DNA from: Aureobasidium sp. EXF-3400
Lineage: Eukaryota; Ascomycota; Dothideomycetes; Dothideales; Saccotheciaceae
Assembly: GCA_024195585.1 (NCBI GenBank)
Contig: SWBL01000217.1
Location: 23,722-87,721, forward strand
Reading direction: 5' to 3'
DNA length: 64,000 nucleotides
A program made the translations under genes and the position numbers. The notes beneath the pieces are model-generated. The model had not been told where the DNA came from. It did not search any database and worked only from the letters and a program-made list of their open reading frames with translations. Of this stretch, positions 1 to 12,311 are shown one piece after another (position 1 is the first letter of the stretch; the number at the start of each line of letters is the position of its first letter).

Positions 1-100
1 CATTTGTTATTCAATGTGATACGATATCTGAAAAGACCCTCCCGTATATAATGTCATGTCTGTCGTCGATCAAAGCACTGTATGTCTGTCCTTTGCTGCT

Positions 101-487
101 CTACTGGGTTCTGACCTCGCCATCGTTCTCGACGTTGATGTGGTCGTCAGACGAAAGGCTGTGGACCTTGTCCTCGGGGAACTCGGCACTGTTGGACCGT
201 CAGTTGTTGGCGCCTTCGTGGGAAGACAGGTCCTCCTGGCAGAAGAGGCGTACGTGAAGCCCTTGATCAGCTTGAACTCGGTGGTGATCTTGCCGCCCTG
301 GTCGGTGACCTGTTTCTTGGCACTGTGATCAGGGTCAGTATGAGCATGCTGGATATAGATGAGAGAGAAACCTACGCGTCGAGCTTGGATGCGTCGGCAC
401 CATCCTTGAGAGAAACCTGGACTCGGTCAACCATCTGGATGCATGATCTGTGTTGTCCGCTGCTAGGCTTACGTTGATTGAAGGCAT
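101..487 (-). CDS. Proteinase B inhibitor (Pbi2/I9-type), 70 aa
   Basis: Small cytosolic protein of the peptidase inhibitor I9 family, like yeast Pbi2, which inhibits vacuolar proteinase B. I assembled it from four exons: 473-487, 376-416, 254-322 and 101-188, with phase-compatible GT-AG introns. The product starts MPSINVSLKDGAD and continues through DQGGKITTEFKLIKGFTAEF to HINVENDGEV. This matches the Pbi2 pattern of an amphipathic helix, the GG-I--EF-IIKG strand and an Asn/Asp-rich C-terminus; yeast Pbi2 is 75 aa. There is no signal peptide. The first coding exon is only 15 nt. BMS1 diverges upstream, 531 bp away. Exon joins are inferred; the family call is fairly secure. Confidence 0.82.
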
Positions 488-1018
488 ATTGAGTCGAAAT
501 GTACGGGTGAGATAGGAGGTTGATGTGGTAGAGAAGCTGTGTTTGAAAGAGGAGAGTAGAGAAGTGGTGGGTTGCAAGAAGAAGGCGGGCATGAAATGAA
601 CAGTTGCCAATCTCACCTCCAAACCCGCTTCGACCCCTCGGCTGCGGCTTGACGTAGTTGCTCTGTTTACAATGTGCACGTGAAGAACGCCTCGAGATCC
701 ACCACCAGGCTAGATGCGCAGCTTTTGATCCAGTAAAGACCTGACCATGGCCCGATTAGCCACGAATCACGCATTTTATCCTATATCATTTGTGACGAGT
801 CTGTTCGGGCTCAGCGACCAAAATGTCAACATGCAGCACCGTGCTATCGTGATAGAAATGGCTGGGGGAAGCCTCGGGCGTCGGCGATAGGATGCCAAGT
901 GTTCGGCAGACATCCGATCGAGGGTCCCGGACTGATTAGGGCTTGCATCGAAAAGTTCAGATGGTTGTAACATTTTCTGACCTTTGCCGCCGTCACTACT
1001 CTTGTCTCGCCCGACAAT
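488..1018. promoter_or_regulatory. Divergent intergenic region between the I9 inhibitor and BMS1
   Basis: This 531-bp spacer between two diverging start codons should hold both promoters. I see no convincing TATA box or other named site. Small reading frames here have no recognisable product. Confidence 0.45.
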
Positions 1019-4000
1019 ATGTCGGAAAACCAGACTAACCGGCCGCATCGCGCGACCAAGGAGAAGAAGGCCGCACATACTGGCGACCGTAATCCCAAGG
1101 CCTTTGCCTTTTCGCGTCCTGGAAAATTGCAGAAGCAGGCCGCTCGTTCTCACGATGTAAGGTCCTCATGGATTTGTGATTCGACAGGCTCTGACAATTC
1201 CTAGGTCAAAGAGAAGCGTCTCCACGTACCTCTGGTGGATCGTCTGCCCGAAGAGGCCCCTCCAATCGTCGTTGGTGTCGTCGGCCCTCCCGGAGTGGGC
1301 AAGACGACCCTCATCAAATCCCTCGTCCGAAGATACACCAAGCAGCCCATCACCCAGCCCGTCGGACCCATTACTGTTGTCACATCAAAGAGGAGGAGAC
1401 TCACAATCATGGAGTGTCCGGCCGATTCTCTGGCTGCCATGATGGACGTGGCCAAGGTTGTCGACATTGTGCTGCTCATGATTGACGGAAACTATGGCTT
1501 TGAGATGGAGACGATGGAATTCTTGAACGTCTTGTCCTCCAGTGGTATGCCTGGTAACGTATTCGGCATTCTGACCCATCTCGACCTTTTCCGCAAGCAG
1601 GAGGCCCTCAAAGCTCAGAAGAAGCGTCTCAAGCACCGATTCTGGAGCGAATTATACTCTGGAGCCAAACTTTTCTACCTCTCCGGTGTCGTCAACGGCA
1701 GATATCCCGATCGCGAAATTCTCAACCTCTCACGTTTCTTGTCCGTCATGAAGAACCCTCGCCCTCTTGTTTGGCGCAACAGCCATCCCTACGCCTTGGC
1801 CGACCGCTTCCTCGACATTACTCCACCTACCAAGATTGAGGAAGATGCCAAATGCGATCGTACCGTCGCCTTGTACGGCTACCTTCGTGGCACCAACTTC
1901 CCTGCCAACGGTGCACGAGTCCACGTGCCTGGTGTCGGCGATCTCAGTGTTTCCAATATCGAAGCTCTCCCCGACCCGTGTCCCACGCCATTCTTGGACC
2001 AGGCAATCGCTAAGGCTACCGGCAAGTCTGGCAGGAGGAGATTGGGAGAAAAACAAAAGCTCATCTACGCCCCAATGTCTGATGTTGGTGGTGTGCTTGT
2101 GGACAAGGACGCCGTCTACGTCGATATCAAGAGTCAGACTTTCGACCCCGAGGATGATGAGATAGAGCGAGGACTGGGCGAACAGATGGTCGTTGGCTTG
2201 CAGGGTGGTCGCAAGCTACTCGGACAGAGCGAGGGCGGCCTGCAACTTTTCGGCGACGGCGAGAAGCTGACTGGCGAAGATCTTGGTCGCAAGTCTGCTC
2301 GTGTTTTGTCAAGAAGAATCGACGACGAGGAGGCAAGTCCTGAAGACGAGGGCTTTGAGAGTGGCGATGAGGAAGAGGAGGAGTTTGAGAGTGGAGACTC
2401 TGATGCCGATGAAGACGCTGACGAGGATATGCTTGTTCCTGCTCTCAAGCGCAGAGAGGCCAGCCCTGACGCAACCGGCGAGGAAATCGCCTTCGCCGAC
2501 AGTGACTCTGACCTTGGTTCCATGTCTGAAGCTGAAGATGTCAGCGATCCAGAAGACTACGACGAAGATGCCGAATACAGTGAGGATGAAGACGGTAACC
2601 TTCGCTGGAAGAAGAACATGACCGAGCGTGCCGCTGCCCTCCACCAACGCAGAATGCCCTATCGCACAGTCGAACTCGCCCGCCTATTATACAATGACAT
2701 GCTTTCGACAGCACAGGTCTTGCGCCAATGGCGCGGCGAGAACGACGAGGAAGAAGACATTGAAGATGAGGACGAGGAGGATTTGTTCGAAAAGAAGAAG
2801 CCTGTCGAGGCCGAAGCTGCCCTCGACCGTCACATCCCAATGTACAACAGAACCGAGCTTGAAGAGAAATGGACCGACGAAGAGAACCTAGAAGCCATCC
2901 GCTCTAGATTCGCATCTGGCCATATGCTTAACGGTGGGGACGATGAAGATGGCTCCGAAGCGGAATTCAACGGCATTGAGGATGACGAGGATGAAGGTGA
3001 TGGTGCTTTCGAGGATCTGGAGACTGGAGAGTCTCATGGCGCTGAAGACGAGCCCCAAGCGAACGGCGCCGACGGCGAAGAAGAACCAGACTTGGATGCT
3101 GAACGTGAGCGCAACGCCAGAAGAAAGGAAGAGCTCAAGCTTCGCTTCGAAGAGGAGGATAAAGAAGGCTTCGCAAACGACAAGGGCAACGCTAAACGCG
3201 AGAGCGGCGAAGACGAATTTGGTGAGGACGACTGGTATGATGCACAGAAGGCTCTCATTCAGAAGCAGCTCGACATCAACCGCTCAGAGTTTGACGCACT
3301 GGATGAGCAATCTCGTGTGAGGGTCGAGGGTCACAAAGCAGGAACCTATGCTCGTATCGTTCTGGAGAATGTCCCTTGCGAGTTCGTGGAAAAGTTCAAT
3401 CCTCGATTCCCTGTCCTCATCGGTGGTCTGGCGCCTACCGAAGACCGTTTCGGCTACGTTCAGATTCGCATCAAGCGTCACAGATGGCACAAGAAGATTC
3501 TGAAGACGAACGATCCTCTCATCTTCTCCCTTGGATGGAGGCGTTTCCAGAGCATGCCCATGTACAGCATTTCAGATTCCCGAACAAGAAATCGCATGCT
3601 CAAGTACACGCCTGAGCACATGCATTGTTTCGGAACCTTCTATGGCCCGTTGATTGCGCCCAATACTGGTTTCTGCTGCGTGCAGTCCTTCTCCAACAAG
3701 AACCCCGGCTTCCGAATTGCTGCTACTGGTGTAGTTCTCAATGTCGACGAGTCAACTGAAATCGTCAAGAAGCTCAAATTGACTGGTCACCCATACAAGA
3801 TCTTCAAGAACACTGCATTCATCAAGGACATGTTCAGCACCTCTCTCGAAATCGCCAAGTTCGAAGGTGCTAGCGTGCGTACCGTCTCTGGTATTCGTGG
3901 TCAGATCAAGAAGGCACTCAGCAAGCCAGAAGGTAACTTCCGTGCTACGTTCGAAGACAAGATTCTCATGTCAGACATCGTCTTCTTGAGAGCCTGGTAC

Positions 4001-4543
4001 CCAGTCAAGCCTCACCGTTACTACAATCCTGTAACCAACCTGCTGGATGCCGATGTGAACAGCGAAGGATGGCAGGGAATGCGTCTGACTGGTCAAGTCC
4101 GCCACGCTCTCGACATTGCCACACCCAAAGACAAGAACTCCGCCTACCGTACCATCGAACGCCAAGAGCGTCACTTTAACCCCCTACGTGTACCTCGCAA
4201 GGTGGCCGCTGAGCTGCCATTCAAGTCTCAGATCGTCCAGATGAAGCCCCAGAAGAACGAGACATACATGCAGAAGCGTGCGGTTGTTGCTGGCAAGGAC
4301 GAGAAGGAGGCTCGAAGACTGCTCCAACAAGTCCAGACACTGAGGAACGAGAAGGTTGCGAAGCGCCGTGCTAAGCAAGAGGAGCGCAAGCAGCCATACC
4401 GTGCCAAGGTCGCTGAGAACATCGAGAAGAGAGCTGAGAGAGAAAAGAAGGAGAAGGAAGAATACTGGCGCAGAGAAGGCAAGAAGAGAAAGGGCTGGAA
4501 TGATGGTGAAAGTGGCGGCGGTGGCAAGAGAAGAAGGGGTTAA
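1019..4543 (+). CDS. bms1: Ribosome biogenesis GTPase BMS1, 1158 aa
   Basis: Nucleolar GTPase of the U3 snoRNP/small-subunit processome that acts in early 40S assembly with Rcl1. There are two exons, 1019-1156 and 1205-4543, and the 48-nt intron restores the frame (SHD then [10 protein letters not shown]). The basic N-terminus is followed by a GTPase domain with the P-loop [10 protein letters not shown] near residues 73-82 and a THLD element. Long acidic Asp/Glu tracts fill the middle. The Bms1/Tsr1 C-terminal domain includes [20 protein letters not shown] and the [20 protein letters not shown] stretch. The C-terminus is a Lys/Arg-rich helix. Yeast Bms1 is 1183 aa, so this is full length. The start follows a short leader and begins the conserved basic region. 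Confidence 0.96.
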
Positions 4544-6024
4544 GCACTGGTGTGACTTCTTTCATCTGCATGTGGATATATCTGTTCAAAAGCGAGTTCA
4601 TATAGGAGCATTTCTCAGGCGTCAAACAATGGTTGTTTCTTTTCACCAGTATGCATCATGTAGGCTGATTAGTAAAGTGAAAATGCAATGTGTTCCTCAC
4701 GATCACGTTCCTCGCCCCCGGTCTGTCTTATTGGAAGACATTTGAGAAGTCTTTCTGCTCACGCACAACCAGGTCGATCCTACTGATTTTGTCGTCTGGC
4801 ATCAGAAGGAAGGTGCAATGAAAGGGTCCGCCTCGGTCCATTTCAAGCGGCTCTCCAAGTCTTGGCGGCTGCTTCAGCTTCCTCCGTTCGACCTCACCTT
4901 CTCATTCCACATCAAACATTGTCAAACTTGGCCTGCCATCCCAAGTCGAGCAGGCCGACCAATCAGTCAATGCCAGCTTCTATTGTTCGACGAGGCTTCG
5001 ATCGTGAGGCCATCGCGAGACCTGCACGACAGGGTAACAACCCTCTGGCATTGCCCAGTGTCAATGCCTGCACACACACTCGTCTCAGCAGGTAATCGTT
5101 GGGGCGTCATCTGTTCTGTATCTTGGTGAGGCAGGTACTGCAATATCTCCATGTCTCTATCCCCTGTTTGCGCATATTCGGGATGACACCTCAACGATGT
5201 GCTCGAATCCGCTTGCTGGTCTGCAGTTTGGTATGCTTGTGATGAAACATCGCCGACATATGCAAAGCACAGAGCAGAGCTGGACGGTCGTTCGACAGGA
5301 GAGACACTATTGACGAAAGAGCAAGGACGCAAGCAAACACAAACATCTTGGATCGAGGAGGTGGCAGGGCAATGAGGTTTCTGCGGCCGACCTAGATTAC
5401 GATGTTCAGTACAAAGCTGGGAAGGGCCATTGGTGGTTATGATGATGTAAAAGCCGATCCTCAACCATGACCGGAAGTCAGCATCTTAAGAATTAGGCCG
5501 TGTTAGAAGGCTACCCGAAACATCGATACCGAGGCAACGACGACGACCTTCGAGGAAGTATGCAGATATGATACCGAGAGTTTTGATACCGACCAACAAC
5601 GACATTGGGACCATACTTGTTCTGATTTACCATAAAACGGAATAAGGGGGAAAAGGAGGTCTCGATTGTAGGTTCGCCATCAGCTGGGATACTCCCATGC
5701 CTGAGCAACTGATTCATAGGTATGTTTCGGAAGCGACTCTGGGATCAGCATAAGAGACCTCGTATGATCATCGCGTTAATTTGTGTCAAGTCGAACGCGC
5801 GGTGCATTAGTGTACAATGTGAAACTCTTGCCCCACATTAGACTCGACTTTAACCAACAAAATATTTCGATCAACATGTGCATACAAAAGGTCGACCTTC
5901 CTATTCTCAAAACACCCAAAACACACCTCACACTCTTTTCATACAACTCCACACTCATTCACCTCGTCAAGGAATCTCTATCTTTCTCTTCCTTCCTCAT
6001 CCAATCAATACACAAAACACCACA
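4544..6024. other. Intergenic region, no supported gene
   Basis: About 1.5 kb between BMS1 and the GPI-protein start. It holds scattered open frames, including a 165-codon one on the minus strand at 4967-5464, that show no domain and no plausible splice partners. The last 150 bp are pyrimidine-rich and end in CACCACAATG, typical of the leader of a well-expressed fungal gene. Confidence 0.5.
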
Positions 6025-6768
6025 ATGCGTACCTCTACCGCCGCTATTGCTCTTGCACTCGCTGCTTGCTCGGCAGCAGCTCCTCAGGGTGTCGTCTACG
6101 TTACCAGTGTGATCGATAAGACCACTACCTGGTGTCCTGCAGGAGCGACAATAATTCACGCCAGCGGTACTACCGTTCTGACTGCTGCTACCATGATGAC
6201 TCTTCCCGTTTCCTCTGCTGTTCAAGCTGTTTCTGCCTCGACACCCGCAGCTGTTTCTGTCTCTTCGGTTCCCGAAGTTGCTTCAGTCTCTTCGACTCCC
6301 AAGGCCACTTCTGCCCCCGTGGTTCCCACCGCCGGCTCGTACGAGTCCGCACCTGTCTCGTCTGCTGTAGTTGTTCCGGCTTCTTCGGTAGCTACTGCCG
6401 TCTCGGTCCCATCTCTTCCCGCCTCAAGCCCTGTCTCGCCCGAGGAGACATCGAGCGTCCCTGCTGTTGTCGAGTCGAGCCCTGCTCCCATTGCCTCGGT
6501 CGGAACTGCCACCCCCATCGTTCCTGGTGCAGCATACGCATCCTCTGCTCCTTACCCTGTGTCAATGGCCACTGGCGCTGTCGGTTACGCTCAGCCATCG
6601 GGTGTTGCTGGTGCCTCTGGCATGGCTCAGCCTTCAGGAGTTGCTGGCGCCACTGGTTCCTCATCATCTGCCAACCCTTCTTCGACCTACACTGGTGCTG
6701 CTTCTCGCAACATCGCTGGTGCCACTGGAATCTTTGCCGTTGCTGCCGCTGTCTTCGCTCTCGTCTAA
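6025..6768 (+). CDS. Ser/Ala/Val-rich GPI-anchored cell-wall protein, 247 aa
   Basis: Secreted low-complexity protein, probably anchored at the plasma membrane or wall. The N-terminal signal peptide MRTSTAAIALALAACSAAA is followed by a short ordered segment around TTTWCPAGATIIHASGTTVL. This resembles the T-x-C-PA motif common in fungal wall proteins. Residues 65 to about 190 are Ser/Ala/Val/Pro-rich, likely O-glycosylated. Two copies of a QPSGVAGA(S/T)G repeat follow. The C-terminus has small omega-site-like residues and a hydrophobic tail (IFAVAAAVFALV), as in a GPI signal. I chose the ATG at 6025, after a CA-rich leader, over an in-frame upstream ATG at 5878 because only 6025 begins a signal peptide. 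Single exon. Confidence 0.85.
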   Translation: MRTSTAAIALALAACSAAAPQGVVYVTSVIDKTTTWCPAGATIIHASGTTVLTAATMMTLPVSSAVQAVSASTPAAVSVSSVPEVASVSSTPKATSAPVVPTAGSYESAPVSSAVVVPASSVATAVSVPSLPASSPVSPEETSSVPAVVESSPAPIASVGTATPIVPGAAYASSAPYPVSMATGAVGYAQPSGVAGASGMAQPSGVAGATGSSSSANPSSTYTGAASRNIAGATGIFAVAAAVFALV

Positions 6769-7454
6769 ACAACCTGAGTATCTCTCTTCTTTACAACCCA
6801 GCCATGAAGATACGAGGCTCGAGGGTTTGTTTTACGCCAATGATACCAACAAGAACTGCTCAGAGATGCAGTAAATTCTCTTCTTTTGTCCCATTTGGGC
6901 ATGTTCATATTTTCCTTGTTATAGACCTTCTTACTCGTCTGATTTTGTGCAAGTTTGCACGGATCATGCTAAAATCTTATACACTCAAACTCTTTCTGTT
7001 TCACTAGGCCTGTGTTATCTGGAGAACATACCGGCTTATGTATAAATGTATTTTGTTACAAGAACCCTATCTTGGAATCTTATCTGACTCTGGAGTGATT
7101 TCCGCGGCCTGATATTGCATGCTCTAATGTTTCGTGAGCTTTGATACCTGCCTTGTCCCACCACATACCCCATAGAGCCAAATCTTGACTCGACCTGACA
7201 AGTCGGCAGCGATAAGGATGATGTGGTGAGCCTATCTTGAGAAGACGTGGCTCGTGGTCAAGGCATGATCGATCTCCTTGAAGACTCGGGGACATCCCCT
7301 GTCGTCGATGATGGTTCTCCCTGATACCATGGGTCCGGTCCATCCATATGGATAACTACCGGCTTCAGCGAAGAGGCTCTGCATGTCCTCCTTGAATCGA
7401 AGGGAAGAATGCAAGCGCAAAGCTCTCAACGGCATCCTACCAAGGGAGGCCCAT
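6769..7454. other. Intergenic region, no supported gene
   Basis: About 690 bp between the GPI-protein stop and the stop of the mitochondrial kinase (convergent). It should hold both 3' UTRs. The small open frames here are not recognisable. Confidence 0.45.
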
Positions 7455-8921
7455 CTATAGAGCATCCATGCTGGTTCTGGTGCTCAGGGTCTCGTTCTTG
7501 TTGCCGAGTTTGCTGATTTGAAGGAAAGCATCAACGCCATAACCCTCAAGATTATGTACTTCAAGGCTACCAGCCCAGTACTCCGCGAATATACGGCTCA
7601 TAGGCAAGCCAATCCCCAGACGAAGGTCGGGATGTCTACCAGACAGAGATCCCAGAGAGTGATCGAAACGAGTTTGTTTTTGGTCGTGCTTTTGGTTGGG
7701 CGTCTCTGATTCGGGAACCTTCAGATCCTGTAGCGTCGCTGCCAACTTGGGAACCTGCTCTAGATTTCGTAGTCTCCTGTTGCGTTCTGGTCCTTTACTA
7801 AAGGACCATAGGTTTGGAAGATTCTCTTGATCGATACCGCCTCCTTGATCTGACACTCTGATGATGACATGTTGTGCAGCCTCACATATCAGAACCTCAA
7901 TTGGCGGAGGCTTGGATCCATGGCGCTCGACTGTTGCTTGAAAGGAGTTTCGCAAAAGCTCGCCGATGATGTATTCCAGATGACTTGGAATGTAAGGGAA
8001 GCAGATATCTTCGGCTCCTTCAATTATGACCTCAGGTAATGGCACGTCGGACCCATATGCCTGTTTGGCAAGACTACCAATCGTGTTGGCGCACTCTTGA
8101 ACAATCTCCTTTGCATTGCATCGGAGAAAGATCTCACCGACAAAGTCATCACCATGTTCTGGATGAAGTTTGGCTGCGGGAGGCAGATGATCTGGTGAGT
8201 GGAATGCTTTTGTCAGGGCGCAATGCTGCTCAGCGATGACTCGTCTGCTGATTCTTGACCTTAGTAACGAGTTCACGAGTTTGTCGCATTGCTCGCTTGG
8301 TATAGATTCGGATATCTCGAGTACTCCCATGGCAAGTCTTGGGATAACGCTCAAGTGATCTCTAAGCTGTTCTCGTACAATATCACAGAATGCGTCGTTG
8401 TCCTTCAGGGTCTTTATCTCAGGAACCTTCCGTAGCGTCTCGAAGGCCGAGTAGTATAATTCGTAGACGTGGCTGATGTGAGGATTGACCAGAGCGGCGT
8501 ATGGTAACGTTTGCATGTCGCGAAGACGGTGTGCAATTCTTATGGAGGATCAGCGGTGTGCGGTGTGTGTTCGACATGAAGTCTAAGTACCTGGTAGGAA
8601 GCTCGAGTCGAACATAATTAGCTGAGCCAAGTAATCGAGTGTCTGTGAGAAGTCGTCCAAAGAAGGTGAGTTGGCGCAAACTGATGGGCCTTGCTTCTCG
8701 TTCCACCCATCTGCAAACAAAAAAAGGTCGTCAGCATGGAAATGATATGAAGGTGGAGATTCGTACTTGTCCAGAACCGAAGCAGGACGCCACGGCGGCG
8801 GGACTATGGAGATGTTTCTTCGCTCTGCCATCCATGTTGTGCGAGTCAAGGGACGTATTGATGATACAGCGCGGCATAGCAAAGGCTGAGTAGCCCTCAT
8901 TCTGAAAGTGTGGTCAAACAT
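7455..8921 (-). CDS. Mitochondrial protein kinase (PDK/BCKDK family), 452 aa
   Basis: Kinase that would phosphorylate and inhibit a mitochondrial 2-oxoacid dehydrogenase complex (pyruvate or branched-chain). Exons are 8767-8921, 8591-8710 and 7455-8538, with introns of 56 and 52 nt that restore the frame (VLDK-WVEREARPIS and LPTR-IAHRLRDMQTLPY). The Arg/Ser-rich N-terminus looks like a mitochondrial presequence. A helical BCDHK/ADCK domain follows, with RRVIAEQHCAL. The GHKL ATPase domain shows the N-box ELLRNSFQA, the G1 box DQGGGI and the G2 box GIGLPMSR. The start could also be the second ATG at 8900 (445 aa). PDK and BCKDK cannot be separated by eye. Confidence 0.9.
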
Positions 8922-9243
8922 CTTTTGGAAAATGTATGGCTAACGCATCTATATATACAAGCGACACAGTGTGGTCGAGGTGTGAGCGGAAACAGATGGC
9001 AGTGGTCAGCTAAGTTACAAGTCACGATGTAGGTGCGGCGGCATCAGGTGAGTTGTGTGATTGTCTGCAGATGCAAGTCGGGCCTCCTCCAGCGACGTTT
9101 TGGTCGAGGCTTCGACGACCCCGGAAAACTGGACCCTGACTGACGTTGTTGCTGTGGAGCTTGCGCCAAAGGCCTCCCAAAATTTTGTCTCTTCATTCTT
9201 TCCTCACTCATACCTTTTGCCTCTCACATCCAATCACATCAAA
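8922..9243. promoter_or_regulatory. Divergent promoter between mitochondrial kinase and NAP gene
   Basis: A 322-bp spacer between two diverging starts. A TATATATA stretch lies near 8951-8958, just upstream of the kinase start. The NAP side is pyrimidine-rich immediately before its ATG. Confidence 0.45.
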
Positions 9244-10359
9244 ATGGCCGACGAACAAGTACCAGTCCACTACGAGGACCTCGCTCTTCTCGAGACCAAG
9301 TTCGACGAGGTCGACCGCCAAATTTGTATTCAATTCATGTTGCACCATTCATACTGGAACAAGAGCTGACAACCATCTAGTGGCCAAGCAATACGTCCTT
9401 AGCGCTCCTCTCTACGCTAAGCGTCAAGAAATCGTCTCTAAGATTGACAACTTCTGGCCCCTCGTCTTCGAGCAATCCCCTCCCGACCTCGACCGATACA
9501 TCACCCCCAATGATGCCAACATCTTCGCCAAGCTGAAGAGCCTCAATGTCACCCGCTTCGAGGTCCCCATGGGTCCCGAGAAGATTGACTCTGAGGCTGG
9601 CGACCCGCGCAGTATCGCCATCCGCTTCGAGTTCGACGACAACGAGTACTTCACCAACTCCGTCCTCGAGAAGAAGTTCTGGTACAGAAGATCAAACGAT
9701 GGCTGGACTGGCCTCGTTTCCGAGCCCGTCAAGATTGATTGGAAAGGCAAGGATCCTACCGAAGGTCTCAATGCTGCTGCCCTTGCTGTCTTCGAGGCAC
9801 GCAAGAAGGCCGGCGATATGAAAAAGAAGGGCTTCCCTGCTCACAACAAGCTCCTTGAGCTGATCGAGACAAACAACGTTGATAACACCTCGTTCTTTGC
9901 CTGGTTCGGCTTCATCTCTGCAGATCGCTATGTCTCGGCCGAAGAGTCGGCCCAAGCCAACAAGGAGTACAAGGAGCGTCAGGACAAGAGATCCAACGGC
10001 GAGAGAGTTGAGAGCCCTGAGCCCGATGAGGAGGACATGCTCGAAATGACAGAAAGCGACGACGTACACCCAGAGGGCGAGGAGCTCGCTCAGTTGATCG
10101 CCGAGGACGTTTGGCCCAATGCTATCAAATACTTCAGTAAGTGTCGGTTCACCACTCGAGTCCGAAACCTTCTAACCTTTATTCAGCTCAAGCACAAGAG
10201 ATGGAAGACATGTCCGAGATGGACTTTGAGGATCTTTCCGACGAGGATGACGATAACGAGCCAATCGACCTGAGAGCGCTGGTTGGCAAGGGCAAGCCTA
10301 AGACCAAGCCCTCCAGCAATGGCGCCGATGAGCCCCCCAAGAAGAAGCAGAAGAAATAG
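9244..10359 (+). CDS. SET/NAP-family histone chaperone, 336 aa
   Basis: Nuclear histone chaperone of the NAP1/SET/Vps75 superfamily. Exons are 9244-9325, 9381-10136 and 10187-10359, with introns of 55 and 50 nt. The junctions give DRQI-LAKQYVLSAPLYAKRQ and IKYF-TQAQEMEDM. The long N-terminal dimerisation helix leads into RQEIVSKIDNFWPLVFEQ. The earmuff domain contains IAIRFEFDDNEYFTNSVLEK, the SET-type motif, then SFFAWFGF. An acidic C-terminal tail follows, and a KKKQKK basic end could be a nuclear signal. It resembles SET/TAF-I more than Nap1 because it lacks a long N-terminal extension. It converges with the F-box-like gene. Confidence 0.9.
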
Positions 10360-10732
10360 ATGCGAGAACGCCCCGCTCACGCAAGGTCATACATATGGAC
10401 TCATACATATGGACCCACCCAGGCGAGAGAGCGAGCCTCTCGAATGTTCACATGAAAGATGATCTTGGTAAGCTCTGGAAGAGCCAACAAAGCCAACAAC
10501 ATACCCGAGATATTGGCACCAAACCCCAAAAACTCACTTTGCAAGAATTCAAAATCTTTCCCTTTCCAAAGTCTTTCCGATTCTCTCTTATGCACTACTT
10601 CTCTACCTATCAGGCTAAGCTCTCGATGGTTCTCCCAATTTTTTGTACGTCTGAGTGGTGTTTAGTGACCAGATCTCCTATCTCTCCTCCAAGTTTACAT
10701 GCTCCTCTTCTACATCAGCCCTTGTCGCTCTT
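10360..10732. other. Convergent intergenic region (two 3' UTRs)
   Basis: A 373-bp spacer between the stops of the NAP gene and the F-box-like gene. It is pyrimidine-rich on the plus strand and I see no gene in it. Confidence 0.45.
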
Positions 10733-12311
10733 TCAATTGCCGGTGTCCATGTCATCTTCTCCTTCTGCTTTTATTTCCTTGTACTTCTTGTCTTCTTCCT
10801 CTGGTCTCATCTCCTTATTCTTCTTCCTGCACATCATGCTCAAAACCACATCCTCAGGCTTGACGACTGTCGGCAGAGGATTAAGGTCTCCATCCAGATA
10901 GCCATACGAAAGGTACGATAGAAACATTCGTTGGAGACCAGTACGACGCCTCACTGCCTCTCTCAACACCAATTGATCAGGGCGCAGCAGCGGGACCTCT
11001 CCGAGCCCCCAACACTCATAGCCCCAGCGACCGACAAGCTGGGGAGGAATACCCATGATCGGCATATTGAGCTTTGCCTGATACTGTTCGTGTGTCTGGT
11101 GCGTCATGGGTCGGACGGGCTCAGGTCGCTTGTAGCGGTGTCTGATCCAAAGGCGCAGAGTGTCTAGTTTTGAAGTGCCATCTGCACCTCGTACGTAGTT
11201 CCAGAGGGTGGTGAGACTGCGTTCTGCAAGCAACAACTCACGCATGGATGCTTCGCCGCCGTAGTAGTGTACCGGGTCGACGTACAACATGTCAAGTTTG
11301 ATAAAGAAGAGTTGCAAGACTGCAAGTGTCTCTTTGGTGAAGTAAGTGGTGTTGTGGATCAGAGAGATGCGAGGGCCGTTGACAGGAATGTCGAGGAGAA
11401 ACCACATTCTCTATCATCAAATGTGTCAGCAATATGTAGAACGGATCGGGAGAACCAGAGCTTACCTTGAGGGCATCCACACCTTCACCACGCGGTATAC
11501 GATGACCATGTGCTGCCATCCAGCCGACTATCTCTCGACAAACCGACTCGCGATATGCTACCATTTTCAGCCAGCGGAAACCCGGCACTGGCGCAGCGGA
11601 TTTTTGACGATGTTGGGCAAGTTCATTAATTCTTGCTTTCCTCTCGGCTGGGCTCTCAGACTTGATGCTTCTTTGGCTGTCCGAATTGTCGGAGCTCTGG
11701 GAGTCGGATCCATCAGAAAGTTCTTGCAGGGCCACTCCGGGCTCCGACTTGGGGACGAGATCATCCCAGCTCACACTTCTGCGATCGGATCTGGGACGAT
11801 GTAAAGCAGGATCTTCGATGCAAAGTTGACGGTAGCACCACCAGGGGAAGAATTTGTCTGCATTAGGGGCCCACATGAAAGTAGCAGCCTTGATGAATGC
11901 GGTGAAGTGGCTGTCCATGACATAGTGGAAGGGAGCAGAGATGCTGTAAAGATTGAGTAATGTCTGCGGCGGGAGATAGTTCGTAATTTGGAGCAAGATG
12001 TCGACATGCGAGACAAGTGCAGTGAGGAGATTGAACTCCTTGGGCTCAGGAGGTGGTGATGGTGTGTTGAGGACGACGCGCTTGCGGCGACGAGCAACCA
12101 GCGAGGCAGTGTGGGCGATTGCTTCAAGGGGGTTTGTGGTGTGCTCGTCGGAGGAAGGCTGCCTGTGGTCTGTGGTGGATTGCTGAGTTGAGTCGTCGAG
12201 AACAAAGCGTCTCTTGTTAGAAAGGACTGGGGCATGGCCATCATCTTGTGCGGTTTCATCAGAAGAGTCGCTTGGACGGCGCTTCAGGGTGGTAGTGCTG
12301 ACGTCTGCCAT
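10733..12311 (-). CDS. F-box-like protein of unknown target, 507 aa
   Basis: Probable adaptor of an SCF-type ubiquitin ligase, though only the F-box-like segment supports that. Exons are 11466-12311 and 10733-11410, and a 55-nt phase-0 intron joins VDALK to RMWFLLDIPV. The N-terminal 90 residues are polar with basic patches (RRRKR), possibly a nuclear signal. An F-box-like stretch follows (HVDILLQITNYLPPQTLLNL). A Ser/Asp-rich linker lies near residues 190-225. The C-terminal half has aromatic- and Arg-rich segments such as GRWGYECWG and ends in a highly charged tail. No repeats (WD40 or LRR) are visible. I recognise a fungal hypothetical family but no named gene. Confidence 0.72.

Noticed and set aside
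4967..5464. 165-codon minus-strand frame between BMS1 and the GPI gene
   Set aside because: No domain, signal peptide or splice logic; length can arise by chance at this base composition.
6132..7007. 291-codon frame overlapping the GPI protein in another phase
   Set aside because: Cys/Arg/Ser-biased shadow of the Ser/Ala repeats; it starts inside a better-supported gene.
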